From IMG/VR virus record IMGVR_UViG_3300024520_000050, positions 114,401-178,400 of that record: DNA of 64,000 nucleotides; one strand, given 5' to 3'. Shown piece after piece: positions 27,663 to 36,188 of the stretch (position 1 is its first letter; each line of letters starts with the position of its first letter). The stretch comes from a virus. The position numbers and the translations under genes were made by a program. The notes beneath the pieces were generated by a model. That model ran no database searches and was not told the DNA's origin. It worked only from the letters and a program-made list of their open reading frames with translations.

Positions 27663-28178
27663 TTATTCTAATTCTTCATCGTTAATTAAATATACATTTG
27701 CTGTGTCACCTACGCGCCCAGCTAAGTATTGATATTCGTGTTCTCCTCCTTCAAAGGAAATAATTTCAATTCTATCACCTTCATTAAAAGGATGACTTAC
27801 ACCAAGATCCCAACCACCTACAGTAACTATATTTCCTAATTCATATCTCCAACATTGTCCTGGTATATCATCAGAATGTAATTGATGTGAATCTTTACTA
27901 TCATAAGTAGCTAGATAAATTTCTTCATCAGTTTTGTGATCTGGTACCATAGCTAATTCAACTAATTTATTATGAGTAGTTAAAGCAAATGCTGGATCTA
28001 CACTTAGAGTATCAAAGAATCTTAAGAAGTTATTCTCATACTCTTCTTTGAGATCAATTAACTGTTCAATTCTTTCATTGACTAACTGACCATTAGAAGC
28101 CATTTTCATAATCTTTTCAATTTCTTCCTCAATATTTAAATAAGTTTGAAAGTCTAATAATTCAAATTTAATCTGCAT
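27663..28178 (-). CDS. Unknown protein (171 aa)
   Basis: 171 residues: a helical, acidic N-terminal half and a beta-rich C-terminus with GGEHEYQYLAGRVGD. No family recognised. Confidence 0.5.
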   Translation of the reverse strand: MQIKFELLDFQTYLNIEEEIEKIMKMASNGQLVNERIEQLIDLKEEYENNFLRFFDTLSVDPAFALTTHNKLVELAMVPDHKTDEEIYLATYDSKDSHQLHSDDIPGQCWRYELGNIVTVGGWDLGVSHPFNEGDRIEIISFEGGEHEYQYLAGRVGDTANVYLINDEELE

Positions 28179-28494
28179 GTGTAATTTTTCTTTTTTCGTT
28201 TTGAAAATATTTTATCTTCTTATTGCATTCACTTAGGAAATGCACAATACATTCTACTTCTGTATCAAATACTTCTAGAGATTCCCATTGCCAACTATCA
28301 TAAGGCCTCATAGAAATTCCTGTAGCATAAGGAGTACCATCCTTTTTTAATTTGTAAAATTGCTGGCTACTATATCTACCTTTAATCTTTTGAAATACAC
28401 CTTCAGTAGGATACATTACTCGTTTATTCCAATCAGTACAACAAACCCAATACGTTTGTGTTTGATCATTTTCATTATAAAATTCTATTTTCAT
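28168..28494 (-). CDS. Unknown protein (108 aa)
   Basis: 108 residues with CCTDW near the N-terminus and a basic C-terminus. No family recognised; overlaps its downstream neighbour by 11 bases. Confidence 0.5.
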   Translation of the reverse strand: MKIEFYNENDQTQTYWVCCTDWNKRVMYPTEGVFQKIKGRYSSQQFYKLKKDGTPYATGISMRPYDSWQWESLEVFDTEVECIVHFLSECNKKIKYFQNEKRKITHAD

Positions 28495-28514
28495 TTTGTC
28501 ATTATTTTATTGTT

Positions 28515-28778
28515 TTAAAGGATCTTCTTTTCATAAGTGATACTTCCATTAGACCAATGTATTTTCATGCCTTGTGGCGTCATAGGACCAAGTTTAACTG
28601 CTGTTACTTTTTTAATTCTGTCTGTATTATATGCTGGAAGTCCTTTGAAGAGACTGATAACTTCTTGTTTGAATCCTTCTTTGGTTTGGATTTCTTCTTT
28701 TTCTTCGTCTTTCCAGATTTTCCAGAGTTTGTCGAATTGTTTATTCTTTCGCTTAAATCGTTTTCTTCCAGGATACAT
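28515..28778 (-). CDS. Unknown basic protein overlapping the AAA ATPase gene (87 aa)
   Basis: 87 residues starting MYPGRKRFKRKNKQ. Its first 175 bases lie inside the Lys/Ser-rich tail of the BCS1-like gene in another frame. The C-terminal part outside the overlap (KLGPMTPQGMKIHWSNG) looks protein-like, so I think it is real, but a shorter start or a frameshifted extension of the ATPase is possible. Confidence 0.45.
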   Translation of the reverse strand: MYPGRKRFKRKNKQFDKLWKIWKDEEKEEIQTKEGFKQEVISLFKGLPAYNTDRIKKVTAVKLGPMTPQGMKIHWSNGSITYEKKIL

Positions 28779-29923
28779 GGTTCAGTTTTTAATATGTTAA
28801 GTACACCATTAACATCACGAAGGTGTTTAATACACCATTGTTCTAATTGAGCCATGGATTTAGGCATACATTTAATTTCAGGAAGTACAATTTTAATATC
28901 ATAAAATCTAGTTAAGAATGTAATTACCATATCTCTTGTTGGTGCTTTAAATTCACATTTCAAGTCAACTCTACCTGCACGAATAAGTGCTGGATCTAAG
29001 CTTTCTATGTGATTAGTAGTTAATATAATCATAACATCATTCTTAGCTAATACACCACTTAAGAAGTTAATAAATGCATCAAATTTAACACCTGACTTGT
29101 TAATTCTCTTACGTCCTTTAAATACCAAATCAATATCTTCAATTAATATCATTGAATTTGGTTCTACACAATCAAATGCATTCTTTAAATCATCAAGATC
29201 TGAAATATCACTTAAATCTAAATAATAAATATTCATTCCATATTTATACGCAATAGATGCTGATATTGATGATTTACCTGTACCTGGAAGACCATAATAT
29301 AAATGAGTTAAACTTGTAGATATTTTCTTATCTTTTAATAACGCATTATCATCTTTCCAGGTATCAATTGAGTTTAAAATACTTTCTTTAATGTCTTTAT
29401 TCAATACAATATCCTCAATATTTTTTGGATAATACTTTTTATGTTCTTTCCAATAATGAGTCCAAGTATGAATAATTAACTTATCTTCTTCGGACTTATC
29501 TGATACATATGATTCTCCTACAGTTCTAAGTAAATCATTAATAATAGTCTTATTAACTACTGTTTTTAATGTATAAGTACCTTGTTCTCTTGTGCTATAA
29601 TTATCATCTGATGCTTCTACACTCTTACTTATATGTATTGGATGGCTTTCAAACCAAATAAAAAATGAATCATTTCGTGGTTCATATTTAGGTTCATCGT
29701 CATCATAATGTGCATACGATACTCCTACATTTTGAAACTTATCATGATGATTATTAAGCAACCATTCATTAAATTGATTATAAATTAATTTATTATCTTT
29801 CAATGTAACTTCATAAATTGCTTTATTCTTTGAAGCATTAAACAAAGCTTTGCCAGCCCATAATGTTAATACAGGTGCTTGAGCTTTCAACTGCTTCCCA
29901 ATAAATTCTAGTATTTTACTCAT
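28604..29923 (-). CDS. BCS1-like AAA ATPase
   Basis: 439 residues. The AAA core has Walker A YGLPGTGKSS, Walker B ILIEDIDLVF, sensor 1 LTTNH, and the second region PALIRAGRVD with arginine finger, close in wording to BCS1/ClpX-like AAA proteins. The N-terminal ~200 residues are beta-rich and unlike host chaperones. The C-terminus is a Lys/Ser-rich tail. BCS1-type ATPases remodel or translocate folded proteins; here the client is unknown. Confidence 0.8.
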   Translation of the reverse strand: MSKILEFIGKQLKAQAPVLTLWAGKALFNASKNKAIYEVTLKDNKLIYNQFNEWLLNNHHDKFQNVGVSYAHYDDDEPKYEPRNDSFFIWFESHPIHISKSVEASDDNYSTREQGTYTLKTVVNKTIINDLLRTVGESYVSDKSEEDKLIIHTWTHYWKEHKKYYPKNIEDIVLNKDIKESILNSIDTWKDDNALLKDKKISTSLTHLYYGLPGTGKSSISASIAYKYGMNIYYLDLSDISDLDDLKNAFDCVEPNSMILIEDIDLVFKGRKRINKSGVKFDAFINFLSGVLAKNDVMIILTTNHIESLDPALIRAGRVDLKCEFKAPTRDMVITFLTRFYDIKIVLPEIKCMPKSMAQLEQWCIKHLRDVNGVLNILKTEPCILEENDLSERINNSTNSGKSGKTKKKKKSKPKKDSNKKLSVSSKDFQHIIQTELKK

Positions 29924-29952
29924 TGTATATTTTTAAATATTAATAATTAGTT

Positions 29953-30627
29953 TTAAAGATCAATAAACCTAGGAATGAATCCACCTTGAATACATCCTAC
30001 GATAGGTACCATTTGATCTCCTGCTTGATCTGCACCAAGACTCATTAAAGATTGATACCATGTTTTACGATTATTAGCTAAACTAGGTTCAACCATCACA
30101 TGATATCCACCTCTAGTTTCAATTACTGTTAATGCCTCCTTCCCGACAACATCTACACATTGTCCAATAAGTTCATCATTCTTGAAATCAAAATCAAAAT
30201 CTACATAAACTGTACGACTTTTACTCCTTTGAATACAAGATAATACTTCTGCATGTGGATTGAATCCTTTATTATTCGTTTTCAACATGTGTGCTAACTT
30301 TCCAATACTATCAAATGTAGCTGAACGTATATCACGTGGATTAGGATTAATATATGTAACTAAAGCTTGCTGAGGAACTTGTTGTCTTCCTTTGAGGAAG
30401 TAATTTCCTTCTTTAACTTCTAATGCATATAACTTCTGTAACAATCTCTCTTTATTACTAGTAAACCGTTTTAATTGTGTTTTATCATTACTTTTTACAA
30501 GTTCCGGACAATATTTCTTCCTGGCGAACAAGGAGCAATAAAACTTTTCATTATCTTCTAATTCAGGTAACCATTCAATGAATCTCTCTAATTGAGGTCC
30601 ATCGGCTACAATTGTATATGTGCTCAT
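29953..30627 (-). CDS. Possible archaeo-eukaryotic primase (AEP)-like protein
   Basis: 224 residues. VDFDFDF (142-148) followed ~25 residues later by RGGYHVMV (172-179) resembles the AEP/PrimPol pairing of a metal-binding DxD strand and an sxH motif. The usual third acidic motif is not obvious. The phage already has a DnaG-type primase, so this could be a repair polymerase, RNA-end-acting enzyme or a degenerate relative. Assignment is tentative. Confidence 0.45.
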   Translation of the reverse strand: MSTYTIVADGPQLERFIEWLPELEDNEKFYCSLFARKKYCPELVKSNDKTQLKRFTSNKERLLQKLYALEVKEGNYFLKGRQQVPQQALVTYINPNPRDIRSATFDSIGKLAHMLKTNNKGFNPHAEVLSCIQRSKSRTVYVDFDFDFKNDELIGQCVDVVGKEALTVIETRGGYHVMVEPSLANNRKTWYQSLMSLGADQAGDQMVPIVGCIQGGFIPRFIDL

Positions 30628-31514
30628 TTTTCATTCTTTATTATTTGTTTTTGAATATGTTCCATCCATTGTTCTTTAGATTCCCATTTATTCTCACACC
30701 ATTCACTTAGTATCTCATTCAATATTTCAGTATCTGTAAATACTCTTGGTTTAGGATCCATCTTCTCTGACTCTTCATAAGTAACTGATTCAATACTTTC
30801 TACCCAATATAATCGATCTCCACGATCTTGCTTAGAACTATCTATTTCAGCATTTATAGTAACATCATAATATTTATTACCAATCTTCACATAAACACTA
30901 GCTTCTTCCTGGGCAAATCCTTGACCGCATTCAAAGTAATCATAACCAACATCTTTAAAGTATTCTTCAATTTGTTCTGGATGTTTTAACATGTCTTCAT
31001 CTTCAAATAAATCCCAATCATCAAATAAATATTGCTCAGTAGGAGTATCTACATAATTATCTTTAATTTCTTGCGCTATACGTTGTTCGCGATCGTATTC
31101 AATCTTCAACTTATCATGAATTATTTGCACTTCTTCTAATGTTTTATTACCTAAAGATCTAGTATCCATATAACTATAGCTACCAGATGGTTTCTTATCT
31201 GAATATCTATCATCATATTTGATAATATTAACTAATAATTCACTTCTTGAATCTTTTCTATCTTTATGAATAGCTCCAATATCTGTTGCTCCTTTATCAA
31301 TAAAATATTGGCCACATGATTGACACAAATGTGCATTTACTTGACCTTCTATTGATGCAAATGCAATATCTGTATCATTAGTATCTTCATATTTAATTTT
31401 ACAGTTTTTACATTTTGTATCTTTTACTTTAGAACCTCGTATTCTTAACCACGCTTCTTTTGTTGTAAAGTTTAATTTAACTGTCTTTACATTATATTTA
31501 TCTAATTTATTCAT
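30624..31514 (-). CDS. Zinc-ribbon protein (296 aa)
   Basis: 296 residues with two CxxC pairs in the first third (CKNCKI and CQSCGQ), forming a likely zinc ribbon, then a long acidic region. It overlaps the AEP-like gene by four bases, so the two may work together on nucleic acid. Family not recognised. Confidence 0.55.
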   Translation of the reverse strand: MNKLDKYNVKTVKLNFTTKEAWLRIRGSKVKDTKCKNCKIKYEDTNDTDIAFASIEGQVNAHLCQSCGQYFIDKGATDIGAIHKDRKDSRSELLVNIIKYDDRYSDKKPSGSYSYMDTRSLGNKTLEEVQIIHDKLKIEYDREQRIAQEIKDNYVDTPTEQYLFDDWDLFEDEDMLKHPEQIEEYFKDVGYDYFECGQGFAQEEASVYVKIGNKYYDVTINAEIDSSKQDRGDRLYWVESIESVTYEESEKMDPKPRVFTDTEILNEILSEWCENKWESKEQWMEHIQKQIIKNEK

Positions 31515-31517
31515 TCT

Positions 31518-31913
31518 TTATACATTTGTATAACATCTATATTTGTTGCCTTGTTCATCATAATATATTAAATCAACACCTGCCAGTGTACATTTAAATT
31601 GGAAATCACATTGTGGATCTTGAGGAGCATTTTCATACCATGATAATAAATAATGATCTTCTCCATACTCTTCTAATATTTTATCATAAATATTATCCTC
31701 ATCAAAATCTCTTTCCAACCAAGGAGCTAGTTTTCTATACTTATCTAATTCTGCTTTAATTATATCCCAATTATCCATATAATTATATGCATTTACTCCA
31801 GGTATAGATTCTCTTTCAAAGTGTTGTGTATCAGCATCTCCACCCATATATTCAACATCTAAAAAGAATTTACCTGAGTTAGATTCTTCTACTTTTTCAA
31901 ATTTCTTATTCAT
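31518..31913 (-). CDS. Unknown acidic protein (131 aa)
   Basis: 131 residues, Asp/Glu/Tyr-rich, no motif. Stop and start overlap with the neighbour by one base. Confidence 0.5.
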   Translation of the reverse strand: MNKKFEKVEESNSGKFFLDVEYMGGDADTQHFERESIPGVNAYNYMDNWDIIKAELDKYRKLAPWLERDFDEDNIYDKILEEYGEDHYLLSWYENAPQDPQCDFQFKCTLAGVDLIYYDEQGNKYRCYTNV

Positions 31914-32137
31914 TAATAATCTATATCGATTAATACTTCTTCATTTTCTTCTGCTCCTAATTCAAATAATCTTACAGCAATTTCATCAATATCGTATTTT
32001 GAATTATCAAAATATTCTTTTGAGTTTGCTTCCCATGGTATATAACAACCACATCCTACTTCTCGAGTAATCTCTTTATATAATTCTTCATTAAAATCAC
32101 TACATGCTGAAAATACTTTTCTTGTAATTATCCTCAC
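31913..32137 (-). CDS. Unknown acidic protein (74 aa)
   Basis: 74 residues, ending in an acidic stretch; coupled to both neighbours. No family recognised. Confidence 0.5.
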   Translation of the reverse strand: MRIITRKVFSACSDFNEELYKEITREVGCGCYIPWEANSKEYFDNSKYDIDEIAVRLFELGAEENEEVLIDIDY

Positions 32138-32424
32138 TTTATTTTTATTTTCTGTGCCTTAACAGCTTGCATTTCCTTTTTAATAGATTTACATCTATCT
32201 TCAAAACCTTTTACTAAGTCTGTCATTGGTGTTGGTTCGTTTTCTTCTCTGTTAGCATCTGCATCAAATACAAAATCAGAACCAAAAGTTATAAATCCAC
32301 GTCCTTGGATTGGTGTACTTTCAGTTCTGATTTCATTAAACAGATTGTATTCTTCTTCAGTGATAGGGCATACTATCTTACCACCGTAGTAGAACTTATC
32401 TTTTACTCTTGTAATAATTATCAT
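32134..32424 (-). CDS. Unknown protein (96 aa)
   Basis: 96 residues beginning MIIITRVKDKFYYGG with a basic helical C-terminus. Overlaps the next gene upstream by 29 bases. No family recognised. Confidence 0.5.
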   Translation of the reverse strand: MIIITRVKDKFYYGGKIVCPITEEEYNLFNEIRTESTPIQGRGFITFGSDFVFDADANREENEPTPMTDLVKGFEDRCKSIKKEMQAVKAQKIKIK

Positions 32425-32887
32425 CGTTTCCTTTTGCGAATATTAATTCTAATACGTGTTTCTTTGGTATATAACATAATGATTTATGTTTCCTTGAACT
32501 AGAATGCGTACCACAATAACCTTCCTCAGATATGTATTTATTTAAATGTGAAAGATTTTTTGATTTTAACATGCCTTCAAGATCATTAAATGCCTTCCCT
32601 CCGTCATCTGTATAAAATGCAATTTCATACATCTCATCATCTTCACTAGCATGGAGCTTTGAATTATGACCTTCATAAAACATAGTACAGTTGATAGTAT
32701 TAAATACACCATTTATTTTCATACCATGTGAAAAGTATCTTGCATGACCATCAGCACCAGGATTTTGATCATGTCTTAAATCATCTAAATCTAAATCTAA
32801 TACTTTAATACCTTGACCTTCCATTAACTTAAAACATAAGTCTTGTTGATCATTAAGATATAACATTTCTAAATTTTCTTTCATCAT
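32396..32887 (-). CDS. Unknown protein (163 aa)
   Basis: 163 residues, several His and Cys residues spread without a clear zinc motif. Four-base overlap with the phosphoesterase gene. Confidence 0.5.
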   Translation of the reverse strand: MMKENLEMLYLNDQQDLCFKLMEGQGIKVLDLDLDDLRHDQNPGADGHARYFSHGMKINGVFNTINCTMFYEGHNSKLHASEDDEMYEIAFYTDDGGKAFNDLEGMLKSKNLSHLNKYISEEGYCGTHSSSRKHKSLCYIPKKHVLELIFAKGNDDNYYKSKR

Positions 32888-33588
32888 ATTTCAATTACGT
32901 GTTTACCTAATCCATCATAATAATTTAATGTCTTAGATTCTAAATATTTATCAAGTACGCCATCAATATGAGTATGACCCACATGTTGTGTATAACCTTC
33001 AATTTGATACTTATCAAGTTGACTAGGCCTTACCCAGAATATACCTGAATAAGGATCGTGTCCACCGTTAATCTTACCAATGTAATATAACTCATCCATT
33101 TGAGTACCATTGAGCAATTCACTCAATTCCATATTACCATCAAGTACATCTTGATATGCATCAGGATACCTCTCATTTAAAGCATCTGTAATAAATGTAG
33201 TTACACCAGCATGGGTAAATAAATGCACCTCATTGGTATCAGGATTTGTATATTGCCATGCATTTACATACATATCTTTGTGATGTTTCATCATTACATT
33301 AATACGTACAAAATATTCACTACTGAATCCACTACATTTTAATTTACTAACCCAATCGTTATAAAGATATTGCACATCATGATTTCCAAGTATTAATTCA
33401 ATCTTATCACCATATTTCTCTTTAATCTTAATGATCTTTTGAAATATACGAATTTGTGTTGATGGATGAATTGTGAATGAATCCCAATAATCGCCCCCAA
33501 ACACAACTTTATCGACTGCTTCTATTTCTTCATCCGTTGGAATGTAATTTGATTGCCCATGAGGGTCGAATATTGTTAGTATTTTCAT
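32884..33588 (-). CDS. Calcineurin-like metallophosphoesterase
   Basis: 234 residues with all five family motifs in order: DPHG (8-11), GGDYWD (31-36), GNHD, THAG and GHTH. The binuclear metal site hydrolyses phosphomono- or diesters. Phage members act as protein, nucleotide or polynucleotide phosphatases; a role in healing RNA or DNA ends is possible but not shown. Confidence 0.9.
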   Translation of the reverse strand: MKILTIFDPHGQSNYIPTDEEIEAVDKVVFGGDYWDSFTIHPSTQIRIFQKIIKIKEKYGDKIELILGNHDVQYLYNDWVSKLKCSGFSSEYFVRINVMMKHHKDMYVNAWQYTNPDTNEVHLFTHAGVTTFITDALNERYPDAYQDVLDGNMELSELLNGTQMDELYYIGKINGGHDPYSGIFWVRPSQLDKYQIEGYTQHVGHTHIDGVLDKYLESKTLNYYDGLGKHVIEI

Positions 33589-33592
33589 TGTT

Positions 33593-34003
33593 CTATTTTA
33601 AATTATACCATTTAATAAATTCAACTACACAGTAATAAACTGCTTCAAGTTTACTATTCATCTGTTTTGTGTATGTTTTTGTTGCCTCTGGACGATGCGG
33701 AAGATTCATAGATTCAGTGACTGTTTTACAACTTTCAATTAAATGTCGATCTCCAGAAGCATTTTGAACATTAATACCAGCGTATGTTTTCATCATTGAA
33801 AAAAAATGAACACATTCCATTGATTCAATTTTTTCAACTACTGGCATTATCCAATTCCATGAATTATGAAAGAATGTTTCTTCCAAATTTAATAACTCCG
33901 CTTCAACTTCCATTAAATCAGAATAATGAGTCTTCCAAACGTATTGTAAGTCTCCCATAAACTTAGCAATAAGTAAATTACTATCTTTTATTTCATCTTT
34001 CAT
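33593..34003 (-). CDS. Unknown protein sharing a domain with the YqeY gene (136 aa)
   Basis: 136 residues. The stretch NWIMPVVEKIESM recurs almost exactly (NWLIPVLEKLESM) at the N-terminus of the YqeY-domain protein at the right edge of the window, so it belongs to a small phage domain family of unknown function. Confidence 0.55.
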   Translation of the reverse strand: MKDEIKDSNLLIAKFMGDLQYVWKTHYSDLMEVEAELLNLEETFFHNSWNWIMPVVEKIESMECVHFFSMMKTYAGINVQNASGDRHLIESCKTVTESMNLPHRPEATKTYTKQMNSKLEAVYYCVVEFIKWYNLK

Positions 34004-34404
34004 TACTCTTCTATTTTTAAAATTTCTTCAATTTGTTCTTGAGATAACTCACCATCACCAAAATCTTCACAAGGTATAGCTGATGTACATGTTAATTTAC
34101 CATCAACCAACTCAATAATTATTCGTGTTGGATCTTGCCAATCTCCTCCTGCATCAAATTCAATTAGATCATCAGTTAGTCGAATGAATTCAACATTTTC
34201 CAAATCTACATCTTCTAAATTACCACCATGTTCTACTTCAGGCCAATTGTCCATACCATTAGTATTTTCTTCTAACCAGTCACATAATAATTGACTTGGC
34301 GTATCTTCTTCAGGATCATACGGATACCAACCCCAAGTACGCTCATTGATTTCTTTATCATTATTCATCCTTACAAGAATATAACTCTTAATTAATTCTA
34401 TCAT
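34003..34404 (-). CDS. Unknown acidic protein (133 aa)
   Basis: 133 residues, strongly acidic with several Trp. No motif recognised. Coupled to the preceding gene by a one-base overlap. Confidence 0.5.
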   Translation of the reverse strand: MIELIKSYILVRMNNDKEINERTWGWYPYDPEEDTPSQLLCDWLEENTNGMDNWPEVEHGGNLEDVDLENVEFIRLTDDLIEFDAGGDWQDPTRIIIELVDGKLTCTSAIPCEDFGDGELSQEQIEEILKIEE

Positions 34405-34413
34405 AATATTTAT

Positions 34414-34665
34414 TTATGTTGCTAATATTGCAAATCGTCCATGTTTTTTAATCTCTTCACCATAAGTCTCAACTAACCATTTATTGGTTTTTGTCCATGA
34501 TTCATCGCCATATTCAATCCATGCTATGGAATGACTATAATGAGTAGTTACATCATGTTCTTGCATTTCTTGTTCTACATCTTCATTCCAATCACATGCA
34601 TCAAGAAGTACTATAAATTCTATTTCTTGTTTTTTACCTTTACTCATCTTATTCACTTTTACCAA
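34414..34665 (-). CDS. Unknown protein (83 aa)
   Basis: 83 residues, acidic, with IEFIVLLDACDW near the start. No family recognised. Confidence 0.45.
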   Translation of the reverse strand: MVKVNKMSKGKKQEIEFIVLLDACDWNEDVEQEMQEHDVTTHYSHSIAWIEYGDESWTKTNKWLVETYGEEIKKHGRFAILAT

Positions 34666-34876
34666 CCCAATCAGGTGGACATATAACTTCTAATTGTTCT
34701 ATTTTACCTTGTATAATATCATCAATACGATCTTGCATTTCTCTATACTTATTATACTCGTCCCACATAGGATCATTTGGTTGTGCTGCTTCCATATTCA
34801 TGTTAGCTCTCATAAACCCTAAAGCTTTTGATGTAGTGAATAACTCCTGTAATGGAGTGTTTTCATTAATTGTCAT
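34649..34876 (-). CDS. Unknown acidic protein (75 aa)
   Basis: 75 residues, helical, Glu/Gln/Asn-rich. Overlaps both neighbours. No family recognised. Confidence 0.45.
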   Translation of the reverse strand: MTINENTPLQELFTTSKALGFMRANMNMEAAQPNDPMWDEYNKYREMQDRIDDIIQGKIEQLEVICPPDWVGKSE

Positions 34877-35121
34877 TTGTATTCTTTACTTACTTTTGCT
34901 AAAATTTGTTTTATTCCAAGTAACTTAAATGCAGTTACTCTATGTCTTCCATCTTTAATCATATAAACTCCATTCTCATTCAACTTAACTCGAATTGGAG
35001 GTAATCCTTCAATTCCATGTTCTCTAATAAAATCAATTAAAGATAATGTAGATGGATTCAATGGATATCTATCCACTTTAATATTACCAATATTAATTAA
35101 CTTTTCAATCGTTTTCATCAA
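34873..35121 (-). CDS. ParB/Srx-like domain protein
   Basis: 82 residues, essentially one ParB-like nuclease-fold domain: PPIRVKLNENGVYMIKDGRHR with the hallmark DGRHR (57-61) followed by TAFKLLGI. In phages such stand-alone domains bind CTP or act as nucleases or kinases of proteins. Four-base overlap with the upstream gene. Confidence 0.75.
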   Translation of the reverse strand: MMKTIEKLINIGNIKVDRYPLNPSTLSLIDFIREHGIEGLPPIRVKLNENGVYMIKDGRHRVTAFKLLGIKQILAKVSKEYK

Positions 35122-35386
35122 TTAAATGATCTGATAATTTCTTCTTTTTATTTCTTCTCTTGTCATTCTTTATCTCCAACATTTCCCAAAAAACAGTAAA
35201 TCCTACAGCTATATTACTATATCCTATATGTATCCATTTTTCTAAGATCATCAGAATATGATGATTCACCACATCATAGTACATGCAAATATCCATTGCA
35301 CATACTACTATTACCATAAAGAATAACATGAAAATTATCAAAGAGAAAAGGTTTAAAAAAATTAAGTTAGGTAAATCAATACTCAA
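35105..35386 (-). CDS. Small membrane protein (93 aa)
   Basis: 93 residues with one strong transmembrane segment (IIFMLFFMVIVVCAMDI, ~17-34), a second weak hydrophobic stretch, and a basic tail (KNDKRRNKKKKL). Topology suggests the tail in the cytoplasm. Function unknown; holin- or superinfection-exclusion-like roles are possibilities only. Confidence 0.5.
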   Translation of the reverse strand: MSIDLPNLIFLNLFSLIIFMLFFMVIVVCAMDICMYYDVVNHHILMILEKWIHIGYSNIAVGFTVFWEMLEIKNDKRRNKKKKLSDHLIDEND

Positions 35387-35699
35387 CTATCATCTTATCG
35401 CAATAGTCATTACACCATGCAATAAATTGTTTACGAGGATAACTATCCTCATTTCCTTCTGTAAAAGGAATAAGTGTTATATTATAAGATGGATTCTTTT
35501 GTGCACGATGTGTGCTAATTCCACGACCTTTCTTCTTTCTAAATTGGTCTGCTAGACTACACGCTGCAATACCAATATGGACTACATTATTCTCATGTAG
35601 TATTCCTGTAATTGATACTCTACGTTGTTCTTCATTCCCTTTATGGTTTACAAAAGTCTTGTGTCCATAAAAATGAAATTTTTCATCATTGTTTGACAT
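35376..35699 (-). CDS. Unknown protein (107 aa)
   Basis: 107 residues, His/Lys-rich, no motif recognised. It is the first gene after the tRNA-Met terminator. Confidence 0.5.
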   Translation of the reverse strand: MSNNDEKFHFYGHKTFVNHKGNEEQRRVSITGILHENNVVHIGIAACSLADQFRKKKGRGISTHRAQKNPSYNITLIPFTEGNEDSYPRKQFIAWCNDYCDKMIVEY

Positions 35700-35718
35700 G
35701 ATTTTATATTTAATGTTT

Positions 35719-35757
35719 AAAAAATAAAAGAGCGATAGAATTAACTATCACTCTTAT
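35719..35757 (-). terminator. Rho-independent terminator downstream of tRNA-Met
   Basis: Minus-strand stem AAGAGTGATAG/CTATCGCTCTT with a six-base AT loop and a T-rich tail. Confidence 0.85.
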
Positions 35758-35764
35758 TGTATTG

Positions 35765-35837
35765 TCGCAGGAGAGAGACTCGAACTCTCGATTTTCGGCT
35801 TATGAAACCGGCGATTTAACCACTAATCTATCCTGCA
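35765..35837 (-). tRNA. tRNA-Met (anticodon CAT)
   Basis: 73 nt cloverleaf with D arm GATT/AATC, anticodon loop TTCATAA and T arm GAGAG/CTCTC around TTCGAGT. The first acceptor pair is U1:G72, a wobble rather than Watson-Crick pair. Anticodon stem has a 27:43 C:A mismatch. CCA is not encoded. Could instead be an Ile2 tRNA if the C34 is lysidylated. Confidence 0.85.
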
Positions 35838-35843
35838 AGATCC

Positions 35844-35923
35844 GTAAATAAGGAGAGTTTTAATAGAAACAACTATGGTGTGTTCCGCACTGTGCTCACC
35901 TTCTCAGGGTAATACTTATTTAC
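35844..35923 (-). ncRNA. Stem-closed 80-nt element between tRNAs (E1)
   Basis: A 9-bp perfect stem GTAAATAAG/CTTATTTAC encloses an ~62-nt interior with smaller hairpins (for example GCACAGTGC and GGTG/CACC). No tRNA arms are present. Two other elements in the array (E2, E5) have the same 80-nt span. Candidate small structured RNA of unknown role. The following bases to 36011 hold no gene. Confidence 0.3.
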
Positions 35924-36011
35924 TAGCTTAATTTATACCTCTAAGCGGACTATTGTACTTATTACTTAGACTTTTAGTTTAAACAAATCTCCTTTGATAA
36001 ATTAAACTTTG

Positions 36012-36087
36012 TCGTAAAGGTTGGACTCAAACCAACAATCTCATCCATTATGTTGAGGATGTGCCTTTTCCAGCAGACTACTTTACA
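36012..36087 (-). tRNA. tRNA of unassigned anticodon with 10-nt anticodon loop
   Basis: Acceptor (U1:G72 wobble, six Watson-Crick pairs), D arm GTCT/AGGC with GG loop, T arm GTTGG/CCAAC with TTTGAGT. The anticodon stem CATCC/GGATG closes a 10-nt loop TCAACATAAT instead of 7 nt, so the anticodon cannot be read with confidence. Either a degenerate tRNA, an expanded-loop decoder, or a loop carrying a 3-nt insertion. Confidence 0.6.
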
Positions 36088-36094
36088 ATTTCAG

Positions 36095-36168
36095 GGTGCT
36101 CATTGAGAATTGAACTCAAATTTCATGAACCACAATCATGTGTCCTAGCCATTTGGACGATGAGTACC
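36095..36168 (-). tRNA. tRNA-His (anticodon GTG)
   Basis: Full cloverleaf with anticodon stem CATGA/TCATG and loop TTGTGGT; T arm TTGAG/CTCAA. The extra 5' G (position -1, base 36168) opposite C73 that marks tRNA-His is encoded. The acceptor contains an A3:C70 mismatch. The phage also encodes a Thg1 family enzyme (37854-38702), whose substrate is tRNA-His. Confidence 0.85.
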
Positions 36169-36188
36169 ATTTAAACTTTTGTATTATA

